Below the pieces are notes generated by a model that saw nothing but the letters and a program-made list of their open reading frames with translations, did not search any database and had not been told where the DNA came from. Positions 59,564 through 64,000 of a DNA stretch of 64,000 nucleotides are shown here, piece after piece. Each line of letters opens with the position of its first letter. The stretch's first letter is position 1. This DNA comes from Streptococcus suis. Lineage in GTDB: Bacteria > Bacillota > Bacilli > Lactobacillales > Streptococcaceae. The translations under genes were made by a program, and so were the position numbers. The stretch lies in contig CP025095.1 of NCBI GenBank assembly GCA_002831545.1, forward strand, positions 1,860,001 through 1,924,000, written 5' to 3'.

Positions 59564-60439
59564 TCAATATATTTCCTTACCCATTGTTACTAAAAAATTC
59601 TTCAATGACAAATATAACTTTGTATTTCCTTGTAACTTGTATAAAACTAGTGCCTGCTCATACAAGTCTAAAACTTCATCTTCTCTCAATAAGCCTTTGC
59701 TGATATTCCCCAACAAACATAGTAAATCTGGCAATAAAAAACTACTGTTGTAGGCATTCAATTGGTTAATCAGTTCTGTCACTTCATCTAAAGCTAAGTT
59801 CGTCTGTTTTCGTTTTAGAAGAAATCTAGCATAATTGTAACCAATCTTTATATAGGCTTGAAAGTCAGCATTGATTGATAAATCCAGCTTATTCACCTCT
59901 GATTTTACATTGCTGACCAACTCCATATATTTGTCATCTTCACCAACTTCACCTAGAAAAATAGTGTAACTGTTCAAAAAATCTAAATAAAAATAGTAAT
60001 GAGGAGCGATAATAGCATTTAGTCTATCAAACTCTTTTGTCGCAAAATCCCTTTCATTGTATAAGTAAAATCGAACCAAGATAAAAATATAATCTAAATA
60101 AGCTTTATCTTCCTCATTCAATAAGTGCCTACTTTCCACCTCTTTCACATACAATTGCTCTACAATTTCATAATTTCTGAGAAGCAATTGTTGGGAGAAA
60201 ATAGTTCGTATTTTTCCTATACTATGTCTACTTTCTTGAACAAATTCCTCAAAAAAATAATTCATGGTCACACCCAGCCTATTAGACAGTAGAAAAAGGA
60301 TTTCCGATGAGGGAGAAAGGTTGGTATTTTCAATTCTACTAATCAAACTCTGCTCACAAATATCCTTAGCTAAAGCACTCTGAGTCAGTCCAAGTTCTTT
60401 TCTTCGTTGCTTAAAACGACTACCACTTATACTATTCAT
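59564..60439 (-). CDS. RRNPP-type (PlcR/TprA/Rgg-like) peptide-responsive regulator
   Basis: A 291-residue protein. An N-terminal XRE helix-turn-helix (RRKELGLTQSALAKDICEQSLISRIEN) is followed by a helical repeat region (about 70-285) whose spacing of Leu/Tyr/Ala fits TPR motifs, including LVRFYLYNERDFATKEFDRL and EDEVLDLYEQALVLYKLQGN. Such regulators bind re-imported peptides and switch target promoters. The ATG at 60439 follows GGAG by six bases; the TTG four codons upstream is unlikely. It is divergent from the secreted-protein/ABC operon. Confidence 0.85.
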   Translation of the reverse strand: MNSISGSRFKQRRKELGLTQSALAKDICEQSLISRIENTNLSPSSEILFLLSNRLGVTMNYFFEEFVQESRHSIGKIRTIFSQQLLLRNYEIVEQLYVKEVESRHLLNEEDKAYLDYIFILVRFYLYNERDFATKEFDRLNAIIAPHYYFYLDFLNSYTIFLGEVGEDDKYMELVSNVKSEVNKLDLSINADFQAYIKIGYNYARFLLKRKQTNLALDEVTELINQLNAYNSSFLLPDLLCLLGNISKGLLREDEVLDLYEQALVLYKLQGNTKLYLSLKNFLVTMGKEIY

Positions 60440-60480
60440 AACATACTCCAAATTTATTTAAGAATATTATACTCTTTTTT

Positions 60481-60520
60481 AAAATGAATATCATCATTTT
60501 TATATTAATATTTTCATTTT
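60481..60520 (+). promoter_or_regulatory. Operator-like palindrome upstream of the secreted-protein operon
   Basis: AAAATGA-N6-TCATTTT (60481-60500) is a perfect 7-bp inverted repeat, and a third half-site TCATTTT lies at 60514-60520, just before the -35. The core ATGAATATCATCAT matches the PlcR box pattern ATGNANNNNTNCAT at all but one fixed position. It lies between the divergent regulator and target genes and so is the probable regulator binding site. Confidence 0.6.
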
Positions 60521-60523
60521 ATA

Positions 60524-60552
60524 TTGACTACATTTAAAAATATTGATATAAT
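60524..60552 (+). promoter_or_regulatory. Near-consensus promoter of the secreted-protein/ABC operon
   Basis: TTGACT is separated by 17 bp from TATAAT. The expected transcription start is near 60559, giving a leader of about 38 bases. Such a strong core promoter next to an operator suggests repression or tight switching. Confidence 0.85.
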
Positions 60553-60597
60553 AGTATACAGAGAAGATATTTTCTATAAATAAATGCAGAATATAAC

Positions 60598-60885
60598 ATG
60601 AAAAAGATTGTTTTGCGTTCAGCCTTGCTACTATCTATCATTAGCCCAATAGTAACAACTACAACTCTATCTGTAAATGCTGAAACCTCGCTAAGAGTTG
60701 CAGCACTCCCTCGTTCCTATTACATTAACAGTAAATTATTCGTAGTTAAAAAGCTAACTCAAACTAGATACTACGATGAATATCCACACGGTGTAAAGTA
60801 CGATGGCTATTTACGCTTAACCGATTATCAAAAAACTAGTGACGGTTATTACTTAGCCTACTATGCAGGAACTATCTCTAGATAA
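60598..60885 (+). CDS. Small secreted Tyr-rich protein, bacteriocin-like candidate
   Basis: A 95-residue protein with a signal peptide (MKKIVLRSALLLSIISPIV...) probably cleaved after SVNA. The mature part of about 67 residues contains KLTQTRYYDEYPHGVKYDGY and SDGYYLAYYAG and no cysteine. I know no family for certain; size, secretion and the ABC genes behind it recall lactococcin 972-type loci, but the sequence does not clearly match. No Shine-Dalgarno is visible. A 5-codon frame starting at 60583 ends on this ATG (ATGA), which may allow coupling. Confidence 0.7.
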   Translation: MKKIVLRSALLLSIISPIVTTTTLSVNAETSLRVAALPRSYYINSKLFVVKKLTQTRYYDEYPHGVKYDGYLRLTDYQKTSDGYYLAYYAGTISR

Positions 60886-60930
60886 AAATTAATTCCTGTC
60901 TCTACAATCTCTTCTCTTTTGGAGGTATCT

Positions 60931-62148
60931 ATGTTTCAAATTGAAGGTAAGCTATTTTTCCGTAGCAAGAAAAACTTAGTCGCTATCTTGGTCTTGTTGA
61001 TGACGATTCTAGCTAGTTCCCTTCTAGCAGGCTACCACAATCGCCAGGCCAAGCTAAAGGTCATCCAACACTATGAACAGTCTGTCCAAAATTTTGAAAA
61101 TATCATACAAGATTTAGAAACACAGTATCAGACTCAAACTCTCAGTGAAGAGGATTACCAGGCTGAAAAAACATTCTTTACAAACTATATCGCCAACTTC
61201 CAAAAGGAGATTGAGGCGGTCAAGAAGGAGGACTGGACCTATTTTTATGAGAAAAATATCCAGCACTATCAGCAGGATGGTCAATACATCAGCCTTTCCT
61301 ACCAAAGCTATGATTTTACCCCACAAACCATCGAAAATACCTTCTTGATGTCCAAGTATCTGTTAGAAAAGGAGATACCCTCTGCCTTTCCAACTGAGCT
61401 TTACCTGACAGCCTTTGAGAATCCCAAAACACCAACAGATAGAGAAATCGTCAAGAGCCTGGGGCAGCAGGCCTTAAAAGGAACCAGTCATGAAATCTGG
61501 CAGGGTCAAAAACAGCTAGGCCTGGTCATCACTCTTCCTCTCTTTCTCTTAACTTTCACCAATTTTTTCATCAAAGACCAGCAGGGAACTAGCCGGCAGA
61601 TTCGCCTTTTACAGACCCTAGGGCTGACTAGAATCCGAATTACAACCAATAAATACCTAGCCTTCCTAACACTCTATACTGCCCTCTTTCTAACCCTCTA
61701 TCTGAGCCATTTGCTCATCGCTTTTTTACTAAATGGCAATAGTAGCTGGATTTATCCCGTCACCACCTATATTAGTAAGAGAATTGATTCCAGCCTGATC
61801 CAAACAGCTATCAAACCTATTTACCAGGTCATCTTGCTAGCCTGTGGCATGCACTATCTCTACCTTCTATTTTTGCTGGGAGTGGCACAGACCTTGGCTA
61901 GAGTCTTAAAAAATGGACTGGCTGGACTGGTTGTCACACTAGGCATAGCTATCAGTGCCAACTTCTATCCCCATATCTTAAATCCATTCAGCCTTTGGAA
62001 TGCAGGCAATCTGGCAGACGGAAGTGCTATCATCTACCATCAATTGACAGGATACAGCATTCCAAAAGTCTTCACAGTCCTGCTCATCAGTAACCTACTC
62101 ATCTATTGCCTGCAATTCTATCTCCTGACAAGAAAAAGTGAGGTCTAA
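60931..62148 (+). CDS. ABC-2-type permease, 405 aa
   Basis: One N-terminal helix (LVAILVLLMTILASSLLAGY) is followed by an external, largely helical region (about 35-190) and five or six C-terminal helices. This matches ABC-2 permeases with a large extracellular insert, as in bacteriocin-export or immunity transporters. GGAGG precedes the ATG at 60931; an in-frame TTG four codons earlier would contain that site. No terminator separates it from the secreted-protein gene. Confidence 0.8.
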   Translation: MFQIEGKLFFRSKKNLVAILVLLMTILASSLLAGYHNRQAKLKVIQHYEQSVQNFENIIQDLETQYQTQTLSEEDYQAEKTFFTNYIANFQKEIEAVKKEDWTYFYEKNIQHYQQDGQYISLSYQSYDFTPQTIENTFLMSKYLLEKEIPSAFPTELYLTAFENPKTPTDREIVKSLGQQALKGTSHEIWQGQKQLGLVITLPLFLLTFTNFFIKDQQGTSRQIRLLQTLGLTRIRITTNKYLAFLTLYTALFLTLYLSHLLIAFLLNGNSSWIYPVTTYISKRIDSSLIQTAIKPIYQVILLACGMHYLYLLFLLGVAQTLARVLKNGLAGLVVTLGIAISANFYPHILNPFSLWNAGNLADGSAIIYHQLTGYSIPKVFTVLLISNLLIYCLQFYLLTRKSEV

Positions 62149-62150
62149 CC

Positions 62151-63011
62151 ATGCGATTATCCATACACAATTTGTGCAAATCCTACGGGAAAAAGAACAT
62201 ACTAGACCAGCTAAACCTAGAACTGGTGGAACCTGGAATTTGGGCCTTGATTGGACCAAATGGAGCTGGAAAGACAACCCTCCTAGACTGCATTGCCAAC
62301 CTGCAATCCTTTGATTCGGGAGAGATTTCAATAAATGGCAAAAAGCACGATAATACAAATGTCTACCAAACCTTTGCCTACCTGCAGGACAACCGTGTCC
62401 TCTACCCTGAATTGACGGGGCTGGAACACTTGCGGTTGGTCCAGGCTATCCAAGATTTACCCAAAGAGCGGATTGAGGAAGTCATCCAAGAAATCGGTAT
62501 CCGTGATTATGTGAATATCCCTGTCAAAAATTATTCCCTGGGAATGAAGCAACATCTCCTGCTGGCTATCGGTATAATGAACAAGCCCCAGGTCATGCTC
62601 TTGGATGAACCCTTGAACGGCTTGGACCCGACCAGCTACATTCAAACCCGAAAATTGCTCCAGAAACTAGCCAAAAATGGTTCAACCATTATCGTGTCTT
62701 CCCACCAATTAAACGAAGTAGACCAACTAACCGACCAACTGCTCTTTCTTAAACAGGGAAAAATCATTGAGTGGAAACTGGAACAGGTTGGGCGACAATA
62801 TGCCGTTCAGACTAGTGACAATCAGACAGTTTTGCAGAAACTTAGACAAGTAAATGGATTGACTTTGGTCAATGATAGCATTCAGGTAGACACGAGTGTT
62901 CATAGTCTGCATTTCTACCTAGACCAAGTCATGACGTGTCAGGTGGAAATTCTGGATATTACACCTCAGGAACACCAGTCCGAAGAGATTTATAAAGAAC
63001 TATTTGAATAG
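62151..63011 (+). CDS. ABC transporter ATP-binding protein, 286 aa
   Basis: Walker A GPNGAGKTT, signature-like YSLGMKQHLLLAIGI, Walker B VMLLDEPLNGLD and the switch histidine in IIVSSHQLNE. The C-terminal 70 residues form the regulatory extension common in BcrA/CcmA-type ATPases. It begins two bases after the previous stop with GAGG upstream, so it belongs to the same operon. Confidence 0.9.
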   Translation: MRLSIHNLCKSYGKKNILDQLNLELVEPGIWALIGPNGAGKTTLLDCIANLQSFDSGEISINGKKHDNTNVYQTFAYLQDNRVLYPELTGLEHLRLVQAIQDLPKERIEEVIQEIGIRDYVNIPVKNYSLGMKQHLLLAIGIMNKPQVMLLDEPLNGLDPTSYIQTRKLLQKLAKNGSTIIVSSHQLNEVDQLTDQLLFLKQGKIIEWKLEQVGRQYAVQTSDNQTVLQKLRQVNGLTLVNDSIQVDTSVHSLHFYLDQVMTCQVEILDITPQEHQSEEIYKELFE

Positions 63012-63023
63012 GGAGGTCTGACC

Positions 63024-63905
63024 ATGAAGCTACTGTCCCTTTTCATCCTACGACTGAGACGCAATGCTATTTTTCTATCCCTGATAACCGCTATCGCCCT
63101 CATCCCACTTGCCCTGTCCTATCGGAATGTCCTAGAGGCCGAAAACCTACGATTTGAGGATCGATCCCGTATCATACAAGTCAAAAAAGAAGCTGAAATT
63201 GTCTTGTATGCTGACGATAAGGAAGCTCAAGCCTTAGACCAGGAAAGCATGGATTATTATAAAAAACTCTTGGAACTGACGACCACCTACTTAGAAAAGG
63301 AACATATCCAAGGAAAAAGTCAGGAGGTCTTGGAAACGGAGTTAGAACTCTACCAGACCATGCAAAACTGGGAGGCAAACGGGCACAATATCAATCATTT
63401 TACAAACAGCGAACTGGCAGAACGTATCACAGTCTATAAAAAAGTTCTAGAGCAAACTCTTACCTTTCACTATCCTACTGCTCCCAAGGATTTTTATCTG
63501 ACCTTGTTGCAACTTCTTCCTGCCAGTATCTATATCATCCCCCTTGTCATCTGCTGTCTCTTAGCTTGGCTCCTCATGACCGACCTTTCCAAACATCGTG
63601 GCCTACTCTTTATCAACGGACTATCCCCTAGTCAATATGCCACTAGCTTGACCCTGCTTGCTCTTCTTCTACAAGTTGCTATCTATGTTCTCATCCTGTT
63701 CATGCTACTTCTATTGGCACATCAGTTCCAATTTACATTCCAAGAAGACTATCCTCTACTAGTCGGCACAAATACTCTATCTACCATATCTATCAGGGAA
63801 CAATTACAGAAACTCCTGCTGGTAATGGCTGGTGTGACAGGTTTCTATCTGACCTTTATCCGATTAGCAACTGCTAAAGTCCTACAAACATACAAGCGAA
63901 AATAA
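63024..63905 (+). CDS. Second ABC permease, 293 aa
   Basis: It has the same plan as the 405-residue permease: one N-terminal helix (AIFLSLITAIALIPLALSY), an external helical region (about 35-160), then about four helices. The two permeases probably form a heterodimer with the ATPase. GGGAGG precedes the ATG. It is the last gene of the operon, closed by the terminator at 63904-63930. Confidence 0.8.
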   Translation: MKLLSLFILRLRRNAIFLSLITAIALIPLALSYRNVLEAENLRFEDRSRIIQVKKEAEIVLYADDKEAQALDQESMDYYKKLLELTTTYLEKEHIQGKSQEVLETELELYQTMQNWEANGHNINHFTNSELAERITVYKKVLEQTLTFHYPTAPKDFYLTLLQLLPASIYIIPLVICCLLAWLLMTDLSKHRGLLFINGLSPSQYATSLTLLALLLQVAIYVLILFMLLLLAHQFQFTFQEDYPLLVGTNTLSTISIREQLQKLLLVMAGVTGFYLTFIRLATAKVLQTYKRK

Positions 63906-63930
63906 GCCACCTCGAAAATGGTGGCTTTTT
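63904..63930 (+). terminator. Terminator of the secreted-protein/ABC operon
   Basis: AAGCCACC pairs with GGTGGCTT, followed by TTT, at the stop codon of the second permease gene. Confidence 0.85.
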
Positions 63931-63945
63931 GAATGCAAAAAAACA

Positions 63946-64000
63946 GGCTCATTGTCAACTGTAGTGGGTAGACGAAAAGCTAACACCTAGAGAGGACGAA
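63946..64000. mobile_element. Probable end of an ISL3-family insertion sequence (partial)
   Basis: The sequence from GGCTCATTGTCAACTGTAGT onward matches my memory of the terminal inverted repeat of streptococcal ISL3-type elements (IS1193/IS1167 group). The element runs off the right edge, so no transposase is seen. Identity needs an ISfinder search. Confidence 0.55.

Noticed and set aside
60598..60885. Firm assignment of the secreted protein to the lactococcin 972 family
   Set aside because: Gene layout is similar, but I could not see the family's characteristic Gly/Trp/Ser pattern, so it is left as bacteriocin-like only.

Overview
The window looks like a streptococcal chromosome, most likely Streptococcus suis or a close relative. 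This is inferred from gene content: divergent ccpA/pepQ, a paired glycolipid glycosyltransferase locus, tgt, polA, several LPXTG proteins, strong AGGAGG ribosome binding sites and AT-rich spacers. No species assignment was computed.

Positions 1 to about 35,700 are most of an integrative and conjugative element (ICE), read almost entirely on the minus strand. From right to left it holds: a replication/primase block (32.5-35.7 kb); small membrane and thioredoxin-like genes (28.5-32.4 kb); a hairpin-rich candidate oriT (27.74-28.15 kb); ribbon-helix-helix accessory proteins, an EndA-like nuclease and a MobP-type relaxase (22.9-27.7 kb); a 2308-residue LtrC-like polyvalent protein; topoisomerase III and a Clp-type ATPase (11.8-22.5 kb); a CagC/VirB2-like pilin subunit and a membrane transfer protein; three LPXTG surface proteins, including an antigen I/II-type adhesin with MucBP repeats and a SEC10/PgrA surface-exclusion protein; and an ssb. 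Five operons in this region start from near-identical 40-bp promoters with no normal -35 box, which suggests one element-encoded activator. VirB4/VirD4 and the integrase are not in the window and probably lie beyond the left edge.

From about 35.7 kb the window is chromosome: a membrane protein and two lipid glycosyltransferases, a decayed LPXTG gene, ccpA, pepQ, tgt, a DUF975 protein, a likely small RNA, a CoA-binding protein, a lipoprotein, polA and an IS200-type insertion sequence. Next comes an accessory module (49.0-52.9 kb): an ADP-ribosylglycohydrolase fused to tandem repeats and a glycine-rich membrane segment, a partner protein, and a divergent XRE regulator, bounded by two identical 25-bp terminator hairpins. 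An HdeD-like membrane protein, an FtsX-type ABC transporter and two hairpin-rich intergenic elements follow.

The right end (59.0-63.9 kb) carries the strongest candidate for an undescribed system. A PlcR/TprA-like RRNPP regulator is followed by an overlooked 42-codon pheromone-like gene. Divergent from it is an operon with a near-consensus promoter and an upstream operator-like palindrome, encoding a small Tyr-rich secreted protein and a three-gene ABC transporter. The last bases appear to be the end of an ISL3-family insertion sequence. Three chromosomal genes (polA, the CpoA/IagA-like glycosyltransferase and the HdeD-like gene) have TATAAT exactly six bases before ATG and no Shine-Dalgarno, so they are probably leaderless.
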